This document shows positions 33,971 through 42,420 of a stretch of 64,000 nucleotides of DNA, piece after piece. Below the pieces are notes generated by a model that was not told the origin of the DNA, made no database searches, and worked only from the letters and a program-made list of their open reading frames with translations. Location: assembly GCA_964555285.1 (NCBI GenBank), contig CAZKRM010000005.1, forward strand, positions 74,462 to 138,461. Reading direction: 5' to 3'. This DNA is from JBBIQV01 sp964555285. GTDB taxonomy: Bacteria; Nitrospirota; Nitrospiria; Nitrospirales; Nitrospiraceae. Position 1 is the stretch's first letter. The number at the start of each line of letters is the position of its first letter. The position numbers were made by a program, and so were the translations under genes.

Positions 33971-35518
33971 TCACGGTCGGATCGTCAGGTAGATCGTGTG
34001 CCCTTGTCGCTTCACCAACAACAGCACCGGTTGATCTTTCGCTAAACCGGCAGCGAGCCGCTCGTAGACTTTGAGCGACGTCACCGCCTTCCGGTTGACC
34101 TCGACCACCAGATCTCCTTCGCGCACGCCGACTTCTTCCGCCGCACTGCCGGACTTCACCCGCACCACCACCACACCTCGCTCGCTGGACTTCAGTCCGT
34201 ATCGACCGGCCAGTTCCTCGGTGAGCTCCCGCACCTCGATGTCGGCGAGCAAGCCGGCCGGTGACGCGGAATCGCCCGGCTCCTCACCGCCCGCCTGGGC
34301 CATCGACTTCGGTTGCTCGGTGATCGTCACTTCGAACGTCTTGGCCTTCTTATCCCGGAGAAGTTTCACGGGCACCTTTTTCCCGATCGGCGTTTGAGCG
34401 ACCGAGTTGCGGAGGTGCGTCGGTGTATCCACGACCTTGCCGTCGTACTCGAGAATGACATCGCCACGCTCCAACCCGGCCTTCTTTGCCGGGCTGTCGT
34501 CCATCACGTCGCTGACGAGCACCCCCTTTGTATCGCTCAACGCGAACTGCGACGACAATTCCGGCGTCAGCTCCTGGATCGACACGCCGAGCCACCCACG
34601 AACCACCTTGCCGCTCCGGACAAGCTGATCCATGACGGCCCGTGCCATGTTGCTGGGCACGGCGAAGCCGATCCCCATGTTGCCGCCGTTTTGGCTGAAG
34701 ATCGCGGTGTTGATCCCGACGAGCTCTCCGCGCACATTCACCAGCGGGCCGCCGGAGTTGCCGGGATTGATGGCGGCGTCGGTTTGAATGAAGTCCTCGT
34801 ATTCCGCGATCCCCATGCTGGCCCGGCCGACCGCGCTGACGATCCCCATCGTCACCGTCTGATTCAGTCCGAAAGGATTTCCGACCGCGAGCACGAACTC
34901 CCCGACTTCCAGCTGGTCCGAGTCGGCCCAGATCACGGTCGGCAGCCCTTCGGCTTCGATCTTCAGGACGGCAAGATCCGTCTTGGTATCCGTCCCGATC
35001 AGTTTCGCCTTCAACTCCCGTTTGTCCGACAGCAACACCTTGATCTCATCGGCCTTGCTCACCACGTGGTTGTTCGTGATGATCAAGCCCTGCGGATCGA
35101 CGATCACGCCGGAGCCGAGGCTTCGCTCTTTCCGTTCTCGCGGTTGCTGTTGCTCGAACCGGCGCCAGAACTCATCCCCGAAGAACTTCCTGAAAAATGG
35201 ATCGTCGAACGGCGACGCGTGCGGCCCCTCTCCGCCCCGTCCGCTGCGCGTGGTGGAGATATTCACGACCGCCGGTTTCACGGCCTTGGCGATCTCCACG
35301 AAGTTCTGGCCACCTGCGCCCCCGATGATCGGCTGCACCGTCGTCGCGACCGACCTGACCGGAGGAGTGGCTTCGGGCACCGCATGGCCGGTCGGCAACC
35401 AACCGAGATCGGACGCCACGATCACTCCGATGAGAATTCCGGCGCACAGCAGCAGGGCGGGCATGACCCACGACCGGCGAGGCCGCTCCGGCAGTCTTGG
35501 TGTTTCGTATTGAATCAC
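33971..35518 (-). CDS. Periplasmic Do/HtrA-family serine protease
   Basis: 515 residues. One N-terminal membrane anchor or signal (about 17-40) is followed by the trypsin-like domain with His in ITNNHVVSKADE, Asp in KTDLAVLKIE and Ser in NPGNSGGPLVN. Two PDZ domains follow (about 300-390 and 410-515). It degrades or refolds damaged envelope proteins. The GTG start at 35518 overlaps the aldolase stop by 4 nt (GTGA), so it is coupled to that gene. Confidence 0.95.
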   Translation of the reverse strand: MIQYETPRLPERPRRSWVMPALLLCAGILIGVIVASDLGWLPTGHAVPEATPPVRSVATTVQPIIGGAGGQNFVEIAKAVKPAVVNISTTRSGRGGEGPHASPFDDPFFRKFFGDEFWRRFEQQQPRERKERSLGSGVIVDPQGLIITNNHVVSKADEIKVLLSDKRELKAKLIGTDTKTDLAVLKIEAEGLPTVIWADSDQLEVGEFVLAVGNPFGLNQTVTMGIVSAVGRASMGIAEYEDFIQTDAAINPGNSGGPLVNVRGELVGINTAIFSQNGGNMGIGFAVPSNMARAVMDQLVRSGKVVRGWLGVSIQELTPELSSQFALSDTKGVLVSDVMDDSPAKKAGLERGDVILEYDGKVVDTPTHLRNSVAQTPIGKKVPVKLLRDKKAKTFEVTITEQPKSMAQAGGEEPGDSASPAGLLADIEVRELTEELAGRYGLKSSERGVVVVRVKSGSAAEEVGVREGDLVVEVNRKAVTSLKVYERLAAGLAKDQPVLLLVKRQGHTIYLTIRP

Positions 35519-36438
35519 GGCATCTCCCCGGCATAGATACCCATGATCGTGTGGAGAAACTTGACGGCGTCCGCCTTCGGGCGCTGGAAAGAGTTCCGTC
35601 CGATGATCGAGCCGAAGCCCCCGCCATCGCGAATGGCACGCGCTTCCTCGAACACCGTTTTCTCGTCGCTCTTGGCCCCGCCGGAGAAGATGACGATGCG
35701 CCGCCCATCGAACGCGCTCTGCACGACATGCTTGACACGTTCTGGCAAGGTCTTGACCGGCACCTGCTCGGCCTCATAGACCTTCTTCGCCGCAGCCTGC
35801 TCCAGATGCGCGGTGGGAAGCTTGACCTTGATAATGTGGGCCCCGAGTTGCGCCGCAATCTGGGCCGCATACGCCACGACGTCGATCGCCGTCTCGCCTT
35901 CCTTGCTCAGGGCAGATCCACGCGGGTACGACCACACCACAACGGCCAGGCCGTAACTCTTGGCCTCTTCTGCGATCGCCCGCAATTGTTCGTACATCGC
36001 GTTGCAGTGCGCGGAGCCGGGATAGATCGTAAACCCCACGGCGCAACAACCCAGTCTCAACGCCTCCCGCACGCTTCCCGTGACGGCCGACAGCGGATCT
36101 TTGTCGTCGTGCAGCACATCGTGGTTGTTTAATTTCAGGATCAACGGAATCCGTCCGGCAAACTGGCCGGCGCCGGCCTCCAGGAACCCGAGCGGCGCCG
36201 CATAGGCGTTACAACCTGCGTCGATCGCGAGCTGGAAATGGTAGTGCGGATTGTACCCCGGGGGGTTCGGTGCAAAGCTCCGCGCCGGACCGTGCTCGAA
36301 CCCCTGATCCACCGGCAGGATCACCAACTTGCCCGTGCCGGCCAGCGTGCCATGGTTCAACAGGCGCGCGATATTCGTCTTGGTCCCGGCGCTGTCACTG
36401 CCATACCAGCTCAGGATTTCTAGGATTCGATCAGCCAT
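35515..36438 (-). CDS. Class I fructose-bisphosphate aldolase, archaeal (DhnA) type
   Basis: 307 residues. It cleaves or forms fructose-1,6-bisphosphate. The barrel signatures are LVILPVDQGFEHGPARSF, NAMYEQLRAIAEEAKSYGLAVVVWSYPRG and the Schiff-base lysine in HIIKVKLPT. The phosphate-binding end is IVIFSGGAKSDEKTVFEEARAIRDGGGFGSIIGRNSFQRP. The ATG at 36438 follows GGGAGG. FBPase is upstream on the same strand, which fits a gluconeogenic pair. Confidence 0.94.
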   Translation of the reverse strand: MADRILEILSWYGSDSAGTKTNIARLLNHGTLAGTGKLVILPVDQGFEHGPARSFAPNPPGYNPHYHFQLAIDAGCNAYAAPLGFLEAGAGQFAGRIPLILKLNNHDVLHDDKDPLSAVTGSVREALRLGCCAVGFTIYPGSAHCNAMYEQLRAIAEEAKSYGLAVVVWSYPRGSALSKEGETAIDVVAYAAQIAAQLGAHIIKVKLPTAHLEQAAAKKVYEAEQVPVKTLPERVKHVVQSAFDGRRIVIFSGGAKSDEKTVFEEARAIRDGGGFGSIIGRNSFQRPKADAVKFLHTIMGIYAGEMP

Positions 36439-36459
36439 GCTCAACCTCCCGTGGATTCG

Positions 36460-36484
36460 TGAAACGTGAAACGTTATTCGTTCA
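36460..36484. repeat. Short heptad repeat between FBPase and aldolase genes
   Basis: GTGAAAC GTGAAAC GTTATTC GTTC fills the centre of the 75-bp gap, the same 7-bp period as the other intergenic repeats. Confidence 0.5.
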
Positions 36485-36512
36485 ACCTAGCCTTCCTCCC
36501 GGACAATGGTCT

Positions 36513-37538
36513 TTAACGTTTGCCCTGAACAAACATTTCCGCCGTTTCTACATCCTCCGCACTGCCGATGATCAAGGGGACGCGTTCATGAAGCTTCTTC
36601 GGCACCACATCGAGAATGCGCATCGACCCTGTGCCGGCCCGCCCACCGGCCTGCTCCACAACCATTGCCAGGGGATTCGCCTCGTAGAGCAGCCGCAACT
36701 TCCCCTCCGGCTTGTCGACCTCGCCCGGATAGAGATAGATCCCTCCCCCGAGCAAGATCCGGTGCACATCGGCCACGAGGCAGCCCGAATAACGAGCGCT
36801 GTAGGGACGCCCTGAAGCCTTGTCTTGGATTTTGATGTGGTCAAAGTACTTCCGCGTCCCGGCCGGCCACTTGTGATAGTTCCCTTCATTCGCCCCATAG
36901 ACCTTCCCTTTGGGTGGGACCGTGATCCGCTCATGCGACAGCAGATACTCGCCGATGGCGGGATCGAGGGTGAACCCATGCACACCTTGACCGACCGTAA
37001 AGACCAGCATCGTACTCGATCCATAGAGCAGGTAGCCGGCCGCGACTTGCTCGCCCCCCTTGCGTAACAACTCCGCTTCGGACGGCGGATGTTCTCGACC
37101 CTCATAGCGCAGGACGGAAAAAATGGAGCCCAGCGGCATGTTCACATCGGTGTTCGACGAGCCGTCGAGCGGATCGAATAAGAGCATGTACTTGCCGTCA
37201 GGCCATTGGTGCGGCAACTGGAGCGACTGTTCCATTTCTTCAGACGCGAGGATGCTGACGAGCCCGCTGTGATGGAAGACTTTCACAAAGGTGTCGTTGG
37301 CGATCTCGTCGAGTTTCTTAACGGTCTCGCCCTGCACATTGGTCTCGCCGGTGCTCCCAAGGATATTGATGAGCCCCGCCCGTCGCAAATCTTGGGCAAT
37401 CATCTTTCCCACCAGACCGATCTGCGTCAGCAGGATGGAAAACTCGCCGGTCGCGTCGGGATGCGCCTGCTGTTTCTCAATGACAAAACGGCTCAGGTTC
37501 ACAGGAAATTGTCGCAGCATAGCCCCTCGCGCTGACAT
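36513..37538 (-). CDS. fbp: Class I fructose-1,6-bisphosphatase
   Basis: 341 residues, full length. It dephosphorylates fructose-1,6-bisphosphate in gluconeogenesis. The metal and substrate motif MLLFDPLDGSSNTDVNMPLGSIFSVLR is intact. TLDPAIGEYLLSHE, ARYSGCLVADVHRILLGGGIYLYPG and ANPLAMVVEQAGGRA are typical. The ATG at 37538 is favoured (AAGGG upstream); an ATG six codons later is an alternative. The aldolase gene follows at 75 nt. Confidence 0.96.
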   Translation of the reverse strand: MSARGAMLRQFPVNLSRFVIEKQQAHPDATGEFSILLTQIGLVGKMIAQDLRRAGLINILGSTGETNVQGETVKKLDEIANDTFVKVFHHSGLVSILASEEMEQSLQLPHQWPDGKYMLLFDPLDGSSNTDVNMPLGSIFSVLRYEGREHPPSEAELLRKGGEQVAAGYLLYGSSTMLVFTVGQGVHGFTLDPAIGEYLLSHERITVPPKGKVYGANEGNYHKWPAGTRKYFDHIKIQDKASGRPYSARYSGCLVADVHRILLGGGIYLYPGEVDKPEGKLRLLYEANPLAMVVEQAGGRAGTGSMRILDVVPKKLHERVPLIIGSAEDVETAEMFVQGKR

Positions 37539-37612
37539 ACACGACACCCTTGGCCACTGACCGGGGATTTCTGTCGCCTGACCGCGGACGCTCCATTAAC
37601 TAACTCGGCGCA

Positions 37613-37641
37613 ATTATAACGGTTCCGGCATAGACGAGCAA
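37613..37641 (-). promoter_or_regulatory. Likely fbp-fba promoter
   Basis: On the minus strand a perfect -10 box TATAAT (37618-37613) lies 17 bp from TTGCTC (37641-37636). The fbp ATG is about 75 nt further on. The -35 match is only moderate. Confidence 0.5.
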
Positions 37642-37654
37642 ACAAAGCGGATGA

Positions 37655-38488
37655 TTATCGAGCGGCTCCCACGCGAAACCCATCGACGAGATCCGCCACG
37701 ATGGAGCCGATCATCACTTTTGCCTTCATCCGCACAGGAACGCGCCGATGGTCGGTGGTCAGCCAGACACGGACATTGCCTTGGTTCAGAAAAATTCCCT
37801 GAAACGGCATGATGGCTAAGACACGGGCGGTCTCGGCCTTCCCCCAGGAACCTTCCAAGGTTTCGATCGCCTCCACCCGCACTTCGAGCTTGTAGTTCTT
37901 CTTGTCGTGATGCACGTTCATGATCAACGAAGCTCCCGGCCGGAGCGGCAGCGTCTCCCTCACATAGTACAGACAGGAAATCGCATCCTGCGTCCCCATC
38001 GGGATCGACAGGGTATCCGTCACGCCATCCTTGACCGCCGTGACCGTGCCTTCCGCATGATGAAACGCATAGTCGAAGTCGTTCTTGCGCTTGCCTTCCC
38101 GGCGTTGAAAGGTCATGTGCTGCGGCTGGAGCATGGCCGCATCGACTGTGGACTCCACGCGGTTCTTGACGGGATAAAACTTGGTCACGAAGGAGTTCGA
38201 CGTGGCGGTCGTCGCCAGCTTCAGGGCCGGTCGGTCATTGACGTGCCCGCCATCGGTGACTTCCATCACCGCCGTGCCGGCCGAAATGTTGAGCCAGGAA
38301 ATGTCGTATGTGAATCGTTCACCCGGCGCGAAGGGATGCGTCGCCACAGGGCTTGCTGCCTCAGGAACAGCGCCCTCGGCATCATCCGGCGATTGTAATC
38401 CCGTCAGGAAGAAGAAGGAGAGCAGCGCGAACAGGACGGAAGCAAACCGGCGGAGAAGGAGCGGCAGGAAAGACGGGGAGAAGGCCAC
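37655..38488 (-). CDS. DUF3108 secreted protein
   Basis: 277 residues. A hydrophobic N-terminal segment (about 15-32) forms the signal. The mature part is the DUF3108 beta-rich domain: FAPGERFTYDISWLNISAGTAVMEV at its start, KLATTATSNSFVTKFYPVKNRVES in the middle and VRVWLTTDHRRVPVRMKAKVMIGSIVADL near the end. Function unknown, exported or periplasmic. It starts 3 nt after the phosphomannomutase stop, so the two are co-transcribed. Confidence 0.9.
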   Translation of the reverse strand: MAFSPSFLPLLLRRFASVLFALLSFFFLTGLQSPDDAEGAVPEAASPVATHPFAPGERFTYDISWLNISAGTAVMEVTDGGHVNDRPALKLATTATSNSFVTKFYPVKNRVESTVDAAMLQPQHMTFQRREGKRKNDFDYAFHHAEGTVTAVKDGVTDTLSIPMGTQDAISCLYYVRETLPLRPGASLIMNVHHDKKNYKLEVRVEAIETLEGSWGKAETARVLAIMPFQGIFLNQGNVRVWLTTDHRRVPVRMKAKVMIGSIVADLVDGFRVGAAR

Positions 38489-38491
38489 AGC

Positions 38492-39889
38492 TCACTGGCC
38501 CAGCACGCGCCGCGCCCGGTCAAGTTCCGCTTCGACGGCGCTACGAATGGCGTTGAGACGGTCCTCAGATGTCGCTTCAAACCGCAGCACCAGGGCCGGC
38601 TGCGTATTGGACGCACGAATGAGCCCCCATCCATGTTCGAAAATGGCCCGGACGCCGTCGATCGTCACCAAATCACGCAAAAGCCCGGCCTCGCCCAGCG
38701 GCCTCTTGGCCTGCGCAGCGGCGGCACATTGTTCGTGGACCTTCTGGACTAATTGGAACTTGATGGTGTCCGGACAATCCACCCGAATTTCCGGGGTGAC
38801 GGCGGTCGGAGGGAGGTCCGCGACGAGACTCGACAGGGGCTGTTTCGTCTTGGCCAGAATTTCAATCAGCCGGCAGGAGGCGTAGACGGCATCATCGTAG
38901 CCGAAATAGCGATCGGCGAAGAACATATGGCCGGACATCTCTCCGGCTAAGACCGCCTTCTCAGCTTTCATCTTGGCTTTGATAAGGGAATGACCGGTCT
39001 TCCACATAATCGGCCGCCCGCCGCGCTGAGCGATATCATCGTAGAGAGACTGCGAGGCTTTGACTTCGGAGATGATGGTGCCACCCGGCTGACTCGCGAG
39101 AATGTCGCGCGAATAAATGACCATCAGCCGGTCGCCCCAGAGAACGTTCCCCTGCTCATCGACTGCTCCAATGCGGTCGGCATCGCCGTCGTAGCCGATG
39201 CCCACATCGGCCTTCGATTCCTTCACCGCCTTCATCAAATCGTGCAAGTTTTCGATCACGGTAGGATCGGGGTGGTGATTCGGAAACCGGCCGTCGAGGT
39301 CGCAGTGGAGACCCGTCACCTGACAGCCAAGCAGTTCGACCGCCTGCTTGGCGACCAACGCCGCCGCGCCGTTGCCGCAATCGATCACCACATGCAGATG
39401 CTCGGCCCGCACTCCGGCAAAACTCTTCTTGAGGTAGGCCAGGTAGTCGGGAACGATCGGGTGGCTGGTCAGGGTGCCTGTTCCAGAAGCGAACTTCCCC
39501 TCTTCCATGACCTTCCGCAAATTTTGGATCTCTTCCCCATGGATGGTCTCCTTGCCGACGCACACCTTGAAGCCGTTGTACTCAGCCGCATTGTGGCTGC
39601 CGGTGATCATGATGCCGCCGTCGACCGGCAGATTGAAGAGAGAAAAATACAACAGGGGCGAGGTGCAGACGCCGATGTCGATGACGTTGAGGCCACCTCC
39701 CAGGAGGCCGCGCAGCAGGCTCTCTCGCAGCGATGGCGAACTCAGGCGACCGTCACGCCCCAAAGCGACGGTCTTCACCCCTTTGTCGCGGACATACGTG
39801 CAATAGGCCAGCCCGATGCGTTCCGCGATGTCCTCGGTCAGTTCTTTCCCGACAATGCCGCGCAGGTCGTATTCGCGAAAGAGTCCCAT
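38492..39889 (-). CDS. algC: Phosphomannomutase/phosphoglucomutase
   Basis: 465 residues, the alpha-phosphohexomutase family. The N-terminal FREYDLRGIVGKELTE, the phosphoserine loop IMITGSHNAAEYNGFK (Ser about residue 97), the metal site GIGYDGDADRIGAVD and the sugar loop LAGEMSGHMFF are all intact. It interconverts sugar 6- and 1-phosphates, giving mannose-1-phosphate or glucose-1-phosphate for ManC and RfbF in this region. The algC symbol is by family; substrate specificity is not decided. Confidence 0.93.
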   Translation of the reverse strand: MGLFREYDLRGIVGKELTEDIAERIGLAYCTYVRDKGVKTVALGRDGRLSSPSLRESLLRGLLGGGLNVIDIGVCTSPLLYFSLFNLPVDGGIMITGSHNAAEYNGFKVCVGKETIHGEEIQNLRKVMEEGKFASGTGTLTSHPIVPDYLAYLKKSFAGVRAEHLHVVIDCGNGAAALVAKQAVELLGCQVTGLHCDLDGRFPNHHPDPTVIENLHDLMKAVKESKADVGIGYDGDADRIGAVDEQGNVLWGDRLMVIYSRDILASQPGGTIISEVKASQSLYDDIAQRGGRPIMWKTGHSLIKAKMKAEKAVLAGEMSGHMFFADRYFGYDDAVYASCRLIEILAKTKQPLSSLVADLPPTAVTPEIRVDCPDTIKFQLVQKVHEQCAAAAQAKRPLGEAGLLRDLVTIDGVRAIFEHGWGLIRASNTQPALVLRFEATSEDRLNAIRSAVEAELDRARRVLGQ

Positions 39890-39894
39890 GGACT

Positions 39895-40075
39895 TCGTTA
39901 CTCGTGAAGCGTCGTTCGTTCGGGAGTGGAGTTTCTAGTTTCAGGTTCCAAGTTTCAGGTTTGACCTAGGAGTTTCAGCAATCCGAAACGAATAACTTGA
40001 AACCAGAAACATGAAACTAGAAACTTGAAACGCTTGTGCGAGATACGCTTCACGCTTCACGCTTCACGCCTCTCC
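39895..40075. repeat. Heptad-period repeats between manC and algC
   Basis: About 160 bp built from 7-bp-period units of GTTTCAA/GTTTCAG type and their reverse complements, then four CTTCACG units. The last units also encode the final codons of manC. Confidence 0.65.
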
Positions 40076-41510
40076 CATAATCATCCTGAAACCGAACAAT
40101 GTCGTCCTCGCCCAGATACGGGCCATTCTGAACTTCAATGATATGCAAGGTGTCCTTGCCCGGGTTCTCCAAACGATGTTTCGTTTCTACCGGAATGGCC
40201 GTGCTCTGGCCGACGGTCAAATCGAACACGTCCTCCCCGCGCGTTACGCGCGCGGTGCCGGCAATCACCACCCAGTGCTCGCTTCGCTTGTGGTGCATTT
40301 GGAGAGACAGACGCCCATCGGGGTTCACCGTCACCCGCTTCACTTTGTAACCGGGCCCCTCTTCCAGCACCGTATAGACCCCCCACGGCCGGAAGACCGT
40401 CAAATGTTCCAGATGCTCCGGTGCCCCCTGCCGCTTGAGAATTTCCACCACCTTTTTGACGTCCTGCGAGCGGGCCTTGGGACAGACCAGGGTGGCATCG
40501 GGCGTATCGACAACCACCATGTCCGACAACCCGATCGTGGCGACGAGGCGGCGATCGGCGTAGAGAATCGAGTTGCGACTGTCCACATCGACCACGCGGC
40601 CGCTGACAACGTTCCCGGCCTTGTCGAGCGTCGCGACCTCCTCCAAGCTGCTCCAGTTGCCCACATCCGACCAGGCAAAATCGACGGGGATCATCACGGC
40701 CCGCGACGAGAGTTCCATCACACCGTTGTCGATCGAGACAGGAGTCAAGCGCCGATACGCTTCATCGACCGACACTTTAGGCGATCCAGAAGCCATCAAC
40801 TTGTCGATCTTCTCCATTGCCCTCGCGAGCGCCGGTTGGTGGGCCTGAATTTCTTTGAGAATCGTCGCCGCGCGCCACACAAACATGCCGCTGTTCCAAT
40901 AGTAGTTCCCCGCTCTCAGATAGTGAGCCGCTTTGGTAGCGTCGGGCTTCTCTACAAACCGCTGAACCGGATGTCCGACCAGCTTTCCTTTCGATGCCAG
41001 GCGCACTCGCTGTTTCGGTTGAATGTAGCCATATCCGGTTTCCGGCCGCGTGGGTGTAATGCCAAAGGTCACCAGATAGCCCTTGGCCGCGAGATCTGCC
41101 GCGAGTGCCACTGCCGCCTGGAATCGCTTTTCCCCTTTGATCACGTGATCGGCCGGTAGCACCACCATGATGGCTTGGGGGTCGCGCCTCACCAACTCGA
41201 GCGCCACGAGCGCGATAGCCGGAGCGGTGTTCCGCCCTTCCGGTTCGATGATGAAATTATCTTTGAGCGCATCTTTCCACTCTCCGAGCTGCACACGAAT
41301 GGAATCGGCCTGCGCCGGATTAGTCGAGATCATGACCCGGTCGGCAGCCGCACACCCGATCACGCGACGCATCGTTTGTTGGATCATGGTCTCCTCTCCC
41401 ATGATCCGGAGCAACTGCTTCGGGTACAGGTGGCGACTCAATGGCCAGAAGCGTGTTCCGCTTCCGCCTGCCAGGATGACCGGATAGAGATGCGGTTCGA
41501 GGTTCGCCAT
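40050..41510 (-). CDS. manC: Mannose-1-phosphate guanylyltransferase/mannose-6-phosphate isomerase
   Basis: 486 residues, the bifunctional type II fusion. The N-terminal GDP-mannose pyrophosphorylase has PVILAGGSGTRFWPLSR (residues 11-27) and FVEKPD. The C-terminal cupin isomerase (about 360-480) has RPWGVYTVLEEGPGYKVKRVTVNPDGRLSLQMHHKRSEHWVVIAG. It supplies GDP-mannose. The C-terminal end GVKREA is encoded by the CTTCACG heptad repeat, so the natural stop may have been displaced by the repeat. Confidence 0.96.
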   Translation of the reverse strand: MANLEPHLYPVILAGGSGTRFWPLSRHLYPKQLLRIMGEETMIQQTMRRVIGCAAADRVMISTNPAQADSIRVQLGEWKDALKDNFIIEPEGRNTAPAIALVALELVRRDPQAIMVVLPADHVIKGEKRFQAAVALAADLAAKGYLVTFGITPTRPETGYGYIQPKQRVRLASKGKLVGHPVQRFVEKPDATKAAHYLRAGNYYWNSGMFVWRAATILKEIQAHQPALARAMEKIDKLMASGSPKVSVDEAYRRLTPVSIDNGVMELSSRAVMIPVDFAWSDVGNWSSLEEVATLDKAGNVVSGRVVDVDSRNSILYADRRLVATIGLSDMVVVDTPDATLVCPKARSQDVKKVVEILKRQGAPEHLEHLTVFRPWGVYTVLEEGPGYKVKRVTVNPDGRLSLQMHHKRSEHWVVIAGTARVTRGEDVFDLTVGQSTAIPVETKHRLENPGKDTLHIIEVQNGPYLGEDDIVRFQDDYGRGVKREA

Positions 41511-41519
41511 AAAGATTGG

Positions 41520-41578
41520 GTTATTGTTTCGGGCTTGATGTTTTCTTCAACTTCGAACTTCGAACCTCGAACCCCTCG
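41520..41578. repeat. Heptad-period repeat running into the KdsC-like gene
   Basis: ACTTCGA ACTTCGA ACCTCGA ACCCC units of 7-bp period. They supply the last codons of the minus-strand phosphatase gene. Confidence 0.6.
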
Positions 41579-42101
41579 CCGCCAGGATCATATCGGCGAC
41601 TTCGCGCACCGCCCCCTCCCCGCCCTTCTTCCGACAGACGTAATCCACCACTGCCAACACCGGCGACATCCCATCGGCCGGTGAGGCAGAGAACCCCACC
41701 GCTTGCAAGGCTTCCACGTCATTGACGTCATCACCAATATAGGCGACCTGGTCCAACGTCAGCCCATGCCGCGCAACCATATCGCGAAGCACGCCGAGTT
41801 TGTCCCTTATCCCTTGATGGACTTCCGGAATCGCCAGCTTCTCCGCACGCCGGCTCACCAATTTCGTCTGTTCCATCGTGATGATAGCCGTCACCAGTCC
41901 TGCCTTCTGGAGCAGCTTGATCCCCATGCCATCATGCGTATTGAATTTCTTCAACTCAACGCCCGACTCGGAATAGTACATCCCCGCGTCGGTGAGGACA
42001 CCATCGACATCGGTCGCGAACAGCCTGATCCGTTTGAGGATGGCCTTGATCGACGCACGCGAAGGTTTTCGCAAACTGTTTCGTAAGGCTTTGGCCGCCA
42101 T
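41547..42101 (-). CDS. KdsC-like HAD phosphatase
   Basis: 184 residues. The HAD catalytic motif is LFATDVDGVLTDAGMYYSESGVELKKFNTHDGMGIKLLQKAG, with the later DKLGVLRDMVARHGL and AYIGDDVNDVEALQAVG. KdsC makes Kdo from Kdo-8-phosphate; close relatives act on other 2-keto sugar phosphates, so the substrate is not settled. The last residues (RGSRFEVRS) come from an intergenic 7-bp repeat (ACTTCGA ACCTCGA), not from family-conserved sequence. Confidence 0.88.
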   Translation of the reverse strand: MAAKALRNSLRKPSRASIKAILKRIRLFATDVDGVLTDAGMYYSESGVELKKFNTHDGMGIKLLQKAGLVTAIITMEQTKLVSRRAEKLAIPEVHQGIRDKLGVLRDMVARHGLTLDQVAYIGDDVNDVEALQAVGFSASPADGMSPVLAVVDYVCRKKGGEGAVREVADMILAARGSRFEVRS

Positions 42102-42420
42102 GAGAAGGAGGCTGAAGGCTGCCGCGATCTTAACAAGCTGCCCCTATTAAACACAAGGAAAGCCTGACAATTGATCATGTAGCGCTGCTTACGTGAGAAG
42201 GCTGATTATCGCTTTCTTGAAGGAAGCCATACAGGCCAACCCTCATTGGCCCTGTTGGGGCTAGAAGACTACACCACCGTCAGAAATTCTCCTCCGGAGG
42301 TGTCTCTTTGACGGGAACGCTTACAGGCAGGAGAGAATGGAGAAACTTACGACCTGACTTGAGAATCAAACATGACCTCAATTCAACTCCTGATGAGGCA
42401 ACGGCGCAAGGTACAGCTCA
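42102..42420. other. Gap between the KdsC-like gene and the cyclase trio
   Basis: 319 bp with no convincing gene on either strand. The sequence becomes clearly richer in A and T than to its left. A 10-bp perfect palindrome CCTCCGGAGG lies at 42291-42300. Nothing else recognisable is present. Confidence 0.5.
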
